Source of the DNA: GCA-2720975 sp964469565 | GTDB lineage: Bacteria; Planctomycetota; UBA1135; GCA-002686595 | Direction of reading: 5' to 3' | Assembly: GCA_964469565.1 (NCBI GenBank) | Contig: CAYXZD010000007.1 | Coordinates: 100,440-164,439, forward strand | DNA: 64,000 bases | Shown: piece after piece, positions 1 to 7,736 of the stretch | Layout: each line of letters begins with the position of its first letter | Position numbering within the stretch: the first letter of the stretch is position 1 | Made by a program: the position numbers and the translations under genes | Notes under the pieces: model-generated | The model's input: the letters and a program-made list of their open reading frames with translations, nothing else | Told to the model about the DNA's origin: nothing | Database searches by the model: none

Positions 1-343
1 CCCCAAGAGAACTAGGAGCGCAGCTGCACTGGCTGCTTCCCCCCAGTTGTTCTTGACTGAAGCGCCTCGGTCTAGGGTGAGGCACGGCTCAACTCCACGT
101 GGGGGATTCGGTGGCTCCGCGCGAATCCGTGAGATGTGGCCGAGAGGCTGCCATCTGGCCCGCTGAATCGGGGAACACGCGGGGGGCATCACAGAAACGC
201 AGGTCGTGCCTTGGGAGGACCCGTCCCCTGCCTGTCTTGAGAGGTTGGGTGCGAACTCCGTCTAGGGGGTCAGCCCCTGCGATGCCCACGGGCGGAAGTT
301 GCTAGGTGTAGAGGGGTGGCGCACCAGTTAGGGTTTTGTTAGG
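1..343. other. Non-coding left edge
   Basis: No credible gene seen. The short open frames have atypical composition and resemble nothing known. An imperfect hairpin spans about 4-54: CAAGA/TCTTG and AACT/AGTT arms enclose a GCAGC/GCTGC stem. No T-loop, RNase P, tmRNA or complete SRP signature is visible. This is the upstream region of the polymerase gene and could hold its promoter or a structured RNA. Confidence 0.4.
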
Positions 344-3300
344 GTGCATAGCCGTCCCGCCACCCGCATGTACGTCCCCCTCAGAGTTCACGGCCACCAC
401 TCTCTTCTCACAGGCACGAACCCTCCCACCCAACTCGTCGAACACGCAAAAGCCTTGGGCTTACCCGCCATGGCCCTCGCCGATGTCAATAGCATCAGCG
501 GACTGGTGGACTTCCAGCGCGCTGCCCAGGCAACGCCCCACGCAGGATCCACCGCAGGATCCACCGCAGGATCCACCGCAGGATCCACCGCAGGCTCCAC
601 CGCAGGGTCCACCGCAGGGTCCACCGCAGGGTCCACCGCAGGCTCCACCTTAGGCACACCAGCCCTGCAACCCATTCTGGGGGCAGAACTCAGCGACAGC
701 GCCGCACGTCCTGGGCGTGTGGTCGCCCTTGTGCAAAACGCCCAGGGTTTCGCCAACCTCAATCGCCTCATCAGCGCCCGACATGCAAGCTTGGTTCTGC
801 CCAACGATGATGCAGAGGCCCGAACAGAAGTCGATTCTCAAGACCCATCAGAAAGGGTTCCGACACCGGAGAAGCCAAGGGAGCCAGCCCGCTTCGATTT
901 GCTGGAAGCGCTCATCGAGTACTCTGCTGGGCTGATTCTCCTCGCAGATCATCCCCGGCTGCTGCTGGGTTTGTTTGGGCACATCCCCCAAGAGAATCTC
1001 TTCGTCGCCATCTCACCGGCATCCATCGCCATGGACCCCAGGGCGGGCCAATCAACGGTGCCCTCGCCACAACACCGCAACACCCACTTCAGCCCCCCCA
1101 GTAGGCTACATCCCTTGCGAGGCGCCGGCGGTGAGTTTGTCCACCCCACCCCTGCCCCCCACGAGGCAGCAGAAGATGCAGGCACAAGCAAGTGTCCAGC
1201 CCCGGCCCAGCCCGTACCCGCATCTCATCTGATCGAAGCTGCCCGCTCCCTCCGTCTGCAGACCCTAGCTGTCCCGGATGTGTATTACGCGCAGGCCTGT
1301 GAACGCACCACCCATCAGTTGCGCACGGCCGTCAAGCATGGGGCCCTCCTCACGAGTCTGCACCCTGCATGGCTAGCACCCCAGCCTGCACACCTCCCCA
1401 CTTTCGAGCAAATGTGCCGCCTCTATGCCGACCTTCCCGATGGAGGTACTGCCCAATCGACAAAAACGCAGGATGCGACACCTGCCATGGTGACCCGCAC
1501 CCTTGAGGTGGCCGCACGCTGTCAGTTCAGCCTAAAACTCGATCAAGTGTTCTTCCCTAAGGTTGAGCTGTCATCCTCGGAGACTCCCTACTCCACCCTG
1601 TGTGCGTGGGCATTAGAAGGCGCCAAGAACCGCTACCAGCCCCTGCGCCCCGAAGTCTTGGAGCGACTCAATGTCGAGCTCAACACGATCCACCAACTGG
1701 GGTACGCGCCCTACTTCTTGCTCGTGCGCCGCATCGCCCAGTACGCCAAAGAAAACCGCATTCCCTGCGTGGGGCGTGGTTCCGCCGCCAGCAGCCTAGT
1801 GGCCTACTGCCTCGGACTGACCGAAGCGGATCCTTTCCGCTACAAGCTTCCCTTCGAGCGTTTCCTCAACCCTCAACGCCGCGATCGTCCCGACGTGGAC
1901 CTCGATTTTTGTTGGCGGCGCCGAGACGAAGTGCTCGCGCATGTGTACGAGCTCTTGGGTACCGAGCGCACCGCCATGATCTGCACGCTGAACGAATTCG
2001 GGGGACGCTCGGCCTTGCGCGAGGCAGCCCTCGCCCACGGGGTTCCACCCGCAAAGATCCAAGAATGGTCACGCCACCTGCCCCCCTCCCTGCAAGCCCC
2101 TGCCCTACAGGCAAGCGAAGAGACAGACGAGGAGTACGACCCGGCGGAAATGAACGGCGCCCGACTAAAAAAATCAAACTTTCCAAGACACCGACCCTCT
2201 TCCCCAACGTCAGGTGGGTACCCGCCCACAAGGGGTGGGGGAGGTGGTGGCTTATACTCGGGCACATCCCTTCACGCCCCAACCCCACACACACCAACCA
2301 GCCCTCCCAGCCCTCAGTCCAGCAAAGGCAGCAGACCCCACGAACCACGCCTTCAAGAGGTTCTGCAGGATGCTGCGCGTCTATTCGGAACGCCCCGCCA
2401 TTTTGGATTGCACCCCGGGGGAGTCGTCGTTGCCCCCGACGCCCTTGTGCATTGGAGCGCCTGCCAGCGAGCCGCCAAAACCCATGCCGATGGAAAGCAT
2501 GTTCTGGTCACACAGTTCGACAAGGACTCCGTCGAAGCCGTCGGCCTACTCAAGATGGATCTACTTGGTAACCGAGCCCTCACCACGCTCGATGATTGCC
2601 TGAAAATCCTTCAACACCAAGGCCACGTCATTCATCTCGACACGTTGCCCGAGGATGACCCGCAGACCGCCAAAATGCTGCAAGCAGGGCGCACACTGGG
2701 TTGCTTTCAGATCGAATCCCCAGGGATGCGCAACCTCCTGCAGCAAATGCAAGCTGACTGCATGGACGATGTGATCCGCGCCATCGCCCTCATTCGCCCA
2801 GGCCCCTCCAGCTCGGGGATGAAGGATGCCTACGTACGGCGTGCTCGCGGACTCGAAGCAGCCACTCCCCCGCACCCCAGCCTAGGAAAAGTGCTGTGCG
2901 ACACGCACGGGGTCATGCTCTATCAAGAAGATGTCATGCAAGCTGCCGCACATATGGCTGGCATGGGCTTAGCCCGCGCTGATCAACTACGCCGCGCCCT
3001 GCAAAAACAGCGCCAACAGGACATCACGCAACTACGCCAAGAGTTTCTCAGCGGGTGCCAAGCCCAAGGCGTTCAACCGGCAGACGCCACCCGGGTCTGG
3101 GAACAAATCGCAGGTTTTGCGTCCTTTGCCTTTTGCAAGTCCCATGCCGTCACCTATGGACGCATGGCCTACCGTGCCGCATGGCTCAAAGCCCACCACC
3201 CCGCAGCCTTCCTCACTGCCTTCCTCGCCAGCGAGACAGGTTACTACCCTCGCCGCGTCTATGTCGAAGAAGCCCGCCGCCTCGGCGTCCCTATCCTCGG

Positions 3301-4246
3301 GCCCGACATCAATCACAGTCACGTCACCTTCAGCGCCGAGCCCACGGGCCCTTCCAAGGCCCTTCTCACGGACTGCACAACGGCCTGCCCCCCGTGCATC
3401 GGCCTGCGCATTGGATTAGCGCAGGTTCGTGGGCTTAGCGAAACAAGTATCAAGACCCTGATCCGCACTCGCGAACAAACAGGGGCACTCCTCTCTCTGC
3501 CTGATCTCCTCGACCGGGGCGGGCTCAAACGGCACGAAGTTGAAGCCCTCATCCACTGTGGGGCCCTCGATGGATTCGACCGCACACGTCCCGAACTCCT
3601 GTGGCGTCTGCACTTACTGCAAAGCCCCAAACGGCGAGCTCCACGTCAGGCAGCCCTCAACCTACGGGCACTCGATGCTTGCCAAACCACCCCCACCACT
3701 CGCGTGCAAGAGGGGACTGGGCGTGGCTGGAACCGTTCCTCCCACGCTCCTGCACCTCCCCAAGGAACGAACGGCCTCTTCCCACCTCCACCCGCCGAGA
3801 CCCTCGTCCTACCAGGGCTGCCCGAGTTTCCGCCCCATGAACGCGCGCGCGCTGAATTCGAACACCTTGGCCTATCCATCCACGCCCATCCCGTGCGCCT
3901 GTTTCCCTGCCCCGCCGATGAACGACTCCAAGCACGCAGGCCGTCCAACCGTAACGAACTTCAACCCATCAACCCGACCACCTGTGCAGGCATCCCTCAA
4001 CTGCACGGGGGACGCGTCACCCTGCGCGGTTGGCCGGCAGTCACGCGGGGACTGCGTACGGAATCGGGCCAATGGATGCAGTTTCTCACCCTCGAAGATG
4101 AAAGCGGTCTCGCAGAGGTCGTCCTCTTCCCCGACATTCACCGACGCGACTCCCATCGCCTCAGCGAAGCAGGCGTGCTGTGCGTCACAGGGATCGTGGA
4201 AGAAAACCTAGGTGCTTACACCCTGCGGGCAGAACGTATCTGGTAA
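344..4246 (+). CDS. dnaE2: Error-prone DNA polymerase III alpha subunit (DnaE2/ImuC-like)
   Basis: A C-family DNA polymerase, probably for translesion or SOS-type synthesis. An N-terminal PHP domain starts with VPLRVHGHHSLLTG. The palm holds PDVDLDF near residues 516-522 and KMDLLG near 738, which supply the three catalytic aspartates. The fingers motif GVMLYQEDVM, a helix-hairpin-helix region and a C-terminal OB fold (about 1220-1290) follow. The GYYPRRVYVEEARRLGV stretch resembles DnaE2 more than replicative DnaE. At 1300 residues it exceeds the roughly 1050-1100 usual for DnaE2; the excess is low-complexity insertions near 66-98 (GSTA repeats), 225-300, 580-668 and 1115-1160. The start is GTG 344 or ATG 368; the latter gives the family-like MYVPLRVHG. 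No imuA, imuB or lexA is adjacent, although the window begins only 343 bases upstream. Confidence 0.9.
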   Translation: MHSRPATRMYVPLRVHGHHSLLTGTNPPTQLVEHAKALGLPAMALADVNSISGLVDFQRAAQATPHAGSTAGSTAGSTAGSTAGSTAGSTAGSTAGSTAGSTLGTPALQPILGAELSDSAARPGRVVALVQNAQGFANLNRLISARHASLVLPNDDAEARTEVDSQDPSERVPTPEKPREPARFDLLEALIEYSAGLILLADHPRLLLGLFGHIPQENLFVAISPASIAMDPRAGQSTVPSPQHRNTHFSPPSRLHPLRGAGGEFVHPTPAPHEAAEDAGTSKCPAPAQPVPASHLIEAARSLRLQTLAVPDVYYAQACERTTHQLRTAVKHGALLTSLHPAWLAPQPAHLPTFEQMCRLYADLPDGGTAQSTKTQDATPAMVTRTLEVAARCQFSLKLDQVFFPKVELSSSETPYSTLCAWALEGAKNRYQPLRPEVLERLNVELNTIHQLGYAPYFLLVRRIAQYAKENRIPCVGRGSAASSLVAYCLGLTEADPFRYKLPFERFLNPQRRDRPDVDLDFCWRRRDEVLAHVYELLGTERTAMICTLNEFGGRSALREAALAHGVPPAKIQEWSRHLPPSLQAPALQASEETDEEYDPAEMNGARLKKSNFPRHRPSSPTSGGYPPTRGGGGGGLYSGTSLHAPTPHTPTSPPSPQSSKGSRPHEPRLQEVLQDAARLFGTPRHFGLHPGGVVVAPDALVHWSACQRAAKTHADGKHVLVTQFDKDSVEAVGLLKMDLLGNRALTTLDDCLKILQHQGHVIHLDTLPEDDPQTAKMLQAGRTLGCFQIESPGMRNLLQQMQADCMDDVIRAIALIRPGPSSSGMKDAYVRRARGLEAATPPHPSLGKVLCDTHGVMLYQEDVMQAAAHMAGMGLARADQLRRALQKQRQQDITQLRQEFLSGCQAQGVQPADATRVWEQIAGFASFAFCKSHAVTYGRMAYRAAWLKAHHPAAFLTAFLASETGYYPRRVYVEEARRLGVPILGPDINHSHVTFSAEPTGPSKALLTDCTTACPPCIGLRIGLAQVRGLSETSIKTLIRTREQTGALLSLPDLLDRGGLKRHEVEALIHCGALDGFDRTRPELLWRLHLLQSPKRRAPRQAALNLRALDACQTTPTTRVQEGTGRGWNRSSHAPAPPQGTNGLFPPPPAETLVLPGLPEFPPHERARAEFEHLGLSIHAHPVRLFPCPADERLQARRPSNRNELQPINPTTCAGIPQLHGGRVTLRGWPAVTRGLRTESGQWMQFLTLEDESGLAEVVLFPDIHRRDSHRLSEAGVLCVTGIVEENLGAYTLRAERIW
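545..652 (+). repeat. 12-bp tandem repeat inside dnaE2
   Basis: Nine consecutive 12-bp units: four GGATCCACCGCA, then GGCTCCACCGCA, three GGGTCCACCGCA, and a degenerate last unit. The length is a multiple of three, so the reading frame is kept and encodes GSTA repeats within the PHP domain region. Copies vary only at the third base of the unit, which fits slippage-driven expansion. Confidence 0.95.
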
Positions 4247-4310
4247 GGCCGCCCCCCCACACGCGACAAGACTCGAAGAAGGCAGGGCAGAACAACCCAC
4301 CCGACAAACC

Positions 4311-5051
4311 CTAAAGGTCCGAACCCTCAGGCCGATAGCGCAGCCCAACGTTCTGGCGCCCCATCTCACGCAAGCGATCTGGGTCTTTGCGTAGGCCGAG
4401 GTTGTGAGCCTTCGACACGACGCTTTTCACGGAACGATTCAAGGTCTTAGCAATCTCTATGTTTGGCCGATCCGCATACATCTGCCGCAGCGTCTCAAGC
4501 TCCGATGGCTGCCAGCGGGGCATGCGAGTCACGCTTCGGCCAGCTCCAGCGTTGGAAGAAGAGCCCCGCAGGAACGCTTTGTCCTTCGCAAGGCACAGTT
4601 TGAGGGCGAGAGCGTCCACCTCACCGAGTGATCGACCAAAAATCAGTGCGAGGTCCTCATTGGTGCGAGTGCCGTAGACGCGCTTGAACTGTATCACGTC
4701 GTCCCGACACCACGCGCCCGTATTCTTGATACGGGCCAACTCGGCTATCTGCGCCTGAACCTCTTCGCGCGGCCGAGCCAGCACAAGAGCCACTGTGTCA
4801 ACATTCGTAGCCCCGAGGTACTCCTTGAGCTTGGCGATTTCAGCTGCGCTCCAGGGGCCGACCTTGGGCTCACGGCCGTAGATGCTCTGGGCCATCTTCC
4901 GCACGCTGCCAACAGTGCGGCACAACTCACGGGCCACCACCGCCTCGTCCTTCAGACCGAAGAGGTCCTTGAATCGAGCGATTTCCTCGGCCGACCATCG
5001 ACCGCGTCGCGGGGATGTCGGTTTTTCACCTGCCCATCTAGGTCGTTGCAA
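4311..5051 (-). CDS. Four-repeat Myb/SANT-like helix-turn-helix protein
   Basis: Predicted DNA-binding protein of 246 residues built from four tandem units of about 42 residues, near 18-59, 66-107, 113-155 and 179-222. Each has a leading tryptophan (GRWSAEE, GPWSAAE, GAWCRDD, PRWQPSE), a central aromatic or leucine, and a recognition-helix-like end such as RSVKSVVSKAHNLGLRKD. The fourth is closest to HTH modules common in phage and planctomycete proteins; the first three are more diverged. The TTG start at 5049-5051 is supported by a GAGGAG Shine-Dalgarno about 7 bases upstream, one of the strongest in the window. The gene stands alone, convergent with dnaE2. Its target and role are unknown. 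Confidence 0.75.
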   Translation of the reverse strand: MQRPRWAGEKPTSPRRGRWSAEEIARFKDLFGLKDEAVVARELCRTVGSVRKMAQSIYGREPKVGPWSAAEIAKLKEYLGATNVDTVALVLARPREEVQAQIAELARIKNTGAWCRDDVIQFKRVYGTRTNEDLALIFGRSLGEVDALALKLCLAKDKAFLRGSSSNAGAGRSVTRMPRWQPSELETLRQMYADRPNIEIAKTLNRSVKSVVSKAHNLGLRKDPDRLREMGRQNVGLRYRPEGSDL

Positions 5052-5188
5052 TGTAAGTCTCCTCGCGCGGGAACGGCTGGAGGGCGGAGTCTAGCATAGG
5101 AGAGTGCATTGTGGGGAGGCACGAATTTCGCCAGAGCCCGATTTATGCAACTTCCCAGGCGGGGTCGGTAAAACCGACCCACACGCCC

Positions 5189-6976
5189 CTATGGCAGTTC
5201 GGGCAGGGTGCCCTCGCCGGCTTCTGGTTCGGCCCCATCCCCCAGGCCTGCGTGCAGCTCGCGCTTGACCTCATCGAGTAATTTACGCACCTCTTCAGGC
5301 CCGCTCGCCGCGAGGATGCTCTGAGCCACTGCCTGGGCCTGGGTCTGTGAACTCATGCGTAGTGCAAATCGTAGTTCGGGCAGGAAGTCTGGAGAAGCAC
5401 TGAGCGCTTGGTAGCCCATGCCCACGAGAGCTAGCCCCATCGCGTAATCTCCGGCCATATCCCCGCAAACACTGCATGGAATGGACCCCTCGCGCGCGAC
5501 CCGAGCTACGTGCTCAAGTGATCGCAACACCGCCGTATGGTAGGGCTCATACAGATTGGCAACGCGAGGATTATCGCGGTCCACAGCGAGCAGGTACTGA
5601 GTCAAATCATTCGTCCCCACACTGACAAAATCGACCTCGTCGACCAGTCGGTCCATAATCCACACGCTCGACGGGACCTCGATCATCACGCCCACCTCAA
5701 TCTCTGCCTGCACTTCATAACCCTGCTCAATCAACTGGCCCCTGACACGGTCAAAAATCTGATGAACCGTGCGAACCTCCTCGACCGCGGAAACCATGGG
5801 GAGCAGGAGCCTCACCGGTCCAATTGCGCTGGCTCGCATGACCGCTCGCAACTGAACTTGCAAGAGATCCCGCCATTCGAGGGTTAGGCGCAGTCCACGC
5901 CAGCCCAGTGCAGGGTTGGGCTCGGTGGGAGTCTCAAAGTAGGGCAGCTTCTTGTCCCCTCCAATATCGAGGGTACGAATCGTCACCGGTCGCCCCTTCA
6001 TGGCAGTCACGACGCGCCTGTACAGGCGGAACTGTTCTTCTTCAGAGGGAAACTGTGCACGCTCCATGTACAGAAACTCAGTACGTAAGAGACCCACACC
6101 ATCACAACTCTCTATCTGAAGATCAGCAAGATCTAGTGTACTGCCTAGGTTGACCTCCACGGAAACCCTGTGCCCATCCATCATCACCGCGGGTTCACAG
6201 GCGTGGGACTGAAGTTCCAATCTGCGGGCCTCCCGACGCTCGCGCTTAGTAAGGAACAAATCGACAGCATCACTGTCAGGGCGCAGTTGAATGATGCCCG
6301 CCGTTCCATCCACGATGGTCTGCATCTGCGGCTCAACGCGCGCAAGCAGATTCGGAAGTTCGACGACGCATGGCAACCCAAAGGCACGGGCCAAAACGGC
6401 ACCGTGTGAGTAACGCCCCCCTACCTCAGCGATGATTCCCAGTATGCGCTCGCGGGGGAGCAGGGTGACCACTTCTGGAGTGAGTTCATTGGCTGCCAGA
6501 ATCACGCCCTTGTCCATCGCACCGAGGACTTCTTGCTGTCGCTTCAGCAAGACGTCGAGGACGATTCGCCAGGGCTCACTCAGATCCGCAGCGTATTGGC
6601 GTACATTCGCCCCGTCCATATCCTGCATGCGACGGCGAAGGTCTTTGATCAAAGACTCGACTGCGCCCTCTGCGTTGATGCACTCATTACGAATCGTATC
6701 GGTGACCGTGTTGAGTGCTGCAGGATCTTGAAGGATCATTCCGTGCACGGCCAAGATACCTGCATCCTTCTCGCCAGCCTGCTCGAGAACAAGCTTGCGC
6801 TGGCGCTCTAGACGCTTCTCCGTCAGATCAAGCGCTTCATGTAGACGCTGAATTTCAGAGTCCACCTCCTCCGCAGAGATGTTCCATACTGGGATGGCAC
6901 CTGGATGCGAACGCACGATGTAGATCGGCCCTAGGCCAAGCCCGGGGGAGACGGGGGTTCCATTGAGTGTCGGCAT
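5189..6976 (-). CDS. ptsI: Phosphoenolpyruvate-protein phosphotransferase (PTS enzyme I)
   Basis: Cytoplasmic enzyme I, which moves phosphate from PEP to HPr. At 595 residues it is close to the family length (about 570-590). The N-terminal swivelling domain has the phosphohistidine motif GGRYSHGAVLAR (His191), and the PEP-binding barrel carries GVGLLRTEFLYM, RTLDIGGDKKLPY, the SVGTNDLTQY motif and the C-terminal CGDMAGD with Cys504. All catalytic elements look intact. No HPr, HPr kinase or EII gene is in the window, so its role may be regulatory rather than sugar uptake. The last roughly 25 residues form an acidic Gly/Glu/Pro tail. No clear ribosome binding site precedes the ATG. Confidence 0.97.
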   Translation of the reverse strand: MPTLNGTPVSPGLGLGPIYIVRSHPGAIPVWNISAEEVDSEIQRLHEALDLTEKRLERQRKLVLEQAGEKDAGILAVHGMILQDPAALNTVTDTIRNECINAEGAVESLIKDLRRRMQDMDGANVRQYAADLSEPWRIVLDVLLKRQQEVLGAMDKGVILAANELTPEVVTLLPRERILGIIAEVGGRYSHGAVLARAFGLPCVVELPNLLARVEPQMQTIVDGTAGIIQLRPDSDAVDLFLTKRERREARRLELQSHACEPAVMMDGHRVSVEVNLGSTLDLADLQIESCDGVGLLRTEFLYMERAQFPSEEEQFRLYRRVVTAMKGRPVTIRTLDIGGDKKLPYFETPTEPNPALGWRGLRLTLEWRDLLQVQLRAVMRASAIGPVRLLLPMVSAVEEVRTVHQIFDRVRGQLIEQGYEVQAEIEVGVMIEVPSSVWIMDRLVDEVDFVSVGTNDLTQYLLAVDRDNPRVANLYEPYHTAVLRSLEHVARVAREGSIPCSVCGDMAGDYAMGLALVGMGYQALSASPDFLPELRFALRMSSQTQAQAVAQSILAASGPEEVRKLLDEVKRELHAGLGDGAEPEAGEGTLPELP

Positions 6977-7120
6977 AGTCAGCGGGGGCGGGAGACCCCA
7001 CCCCTATCCTGCATGGATCCCACCCGGGAGGGAAGCAAGGTCCCTCGGGATTGCCCTCAAGTACCACTCTTGGGAGTCCCGACAGGCTAGAGGGCGGCAT
7101 TACAAACCGCACTAGCCCCC

Positions 7121-7699
7121 ATGCCCCCGCTCACCGAATCGATACCCATCGCCGTGGCCCCGCTACAAGCCGCAATGTCCCACCTACGCTCCCCGTCCAT
7201 CCTCACCCGACGCAGGATCCTCGGTTCTCTTGCCCTTCCCGCAGTCGCTGCCTGCCTGAGCCCACGGCTCATCGCCCACGCCCCCAGCATGGGAAGCGTC
7301 GAACCCAATCAAACTGCCGCCCTCACCGAGCAACTCTTTGCCCTAGGGATAGGCCTCGCAGTCCTGACAGCCTTGAGCCTTCTGGCCCACTCCATGCGCC
7401 GACTCATCGCCCAGCAAGACGCGGCGACTCAGACTCTCAAGGCTCAACTTGAACTTCTCCAAGAGCAGTTCGCAGAACTCCAACAGAGTGTTGATGCGCC
7501 CTTCAGCGATCTCATGCCCGAAAGTTCCAACAACGACCACTTAGCCCCACGCTGGCTAGATGATGATCAAGGGAACTCGACCGAGGAGCTCCACTTATGG
7601 GTGGAACTTGAAGAGGACGAAGATGTGGGACCCGCGGACTCTGAAGGCCCTTCCGATCCTCGCCGCTGGCAATGGCCAGGGGAGCGAGAATCAGGCTAG
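7121..7699 (+). CDS. Small exported/anchored coiled-coil protein, unknown function
   Basis: 192 residues, family not recognised. An arginine-rich LTRRRILGSLALPAVAAC stretch near residues 28-46 resembles a Tat signal ending in a lipobox-like VAAC. A second hydrophobic segment follows (about 69-89, LFALGIGLAVLTALSLLAHS), then a charged coiled coil (about 90-125) and an acidic tail rich in Asp, Glu and Trp. An alternative start at ATG 7175 would place the arginines close to the N terminus, which suits an export signal better. It lies between divergent ptsI and convergent tex with no obvious partner. Confidence 0.55.
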   Translation: MPPLTESIPIAVAPLQAAMSHLRSPSILTRRRILGSLALPAVAACLSPRLIAHAPSMGSVEPNQTAALTEQLFALGIGLAVLTALSLLAHSMRRLIAQQDAATQTLKAQLELLQEQFAELQQSVDAPFSDLMPESSNNDHLAPRWLDDDQGNSTEELHLWVELEEDEDVGPADSEGPSDPRRWQWPGERESG

Positions 7700-7736
7700 A
7701 GTCTCAATTCCTGCACAGGAAGTTCACGCGTCGCTC

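Noticed and set aside
1..60. SRP (4.5S) RNA on the minus strand
   Set aside because: AAGCAGCC is present, but the GGAA tetraloop with flanking symmetric helix and GTCAGG are missing.
1600..2571. Plus-strand frame of 323 codons inside dnaE2
   Set aside because: Arg/Pro-rich shadow of conserved polymerase motifs in the true frame.
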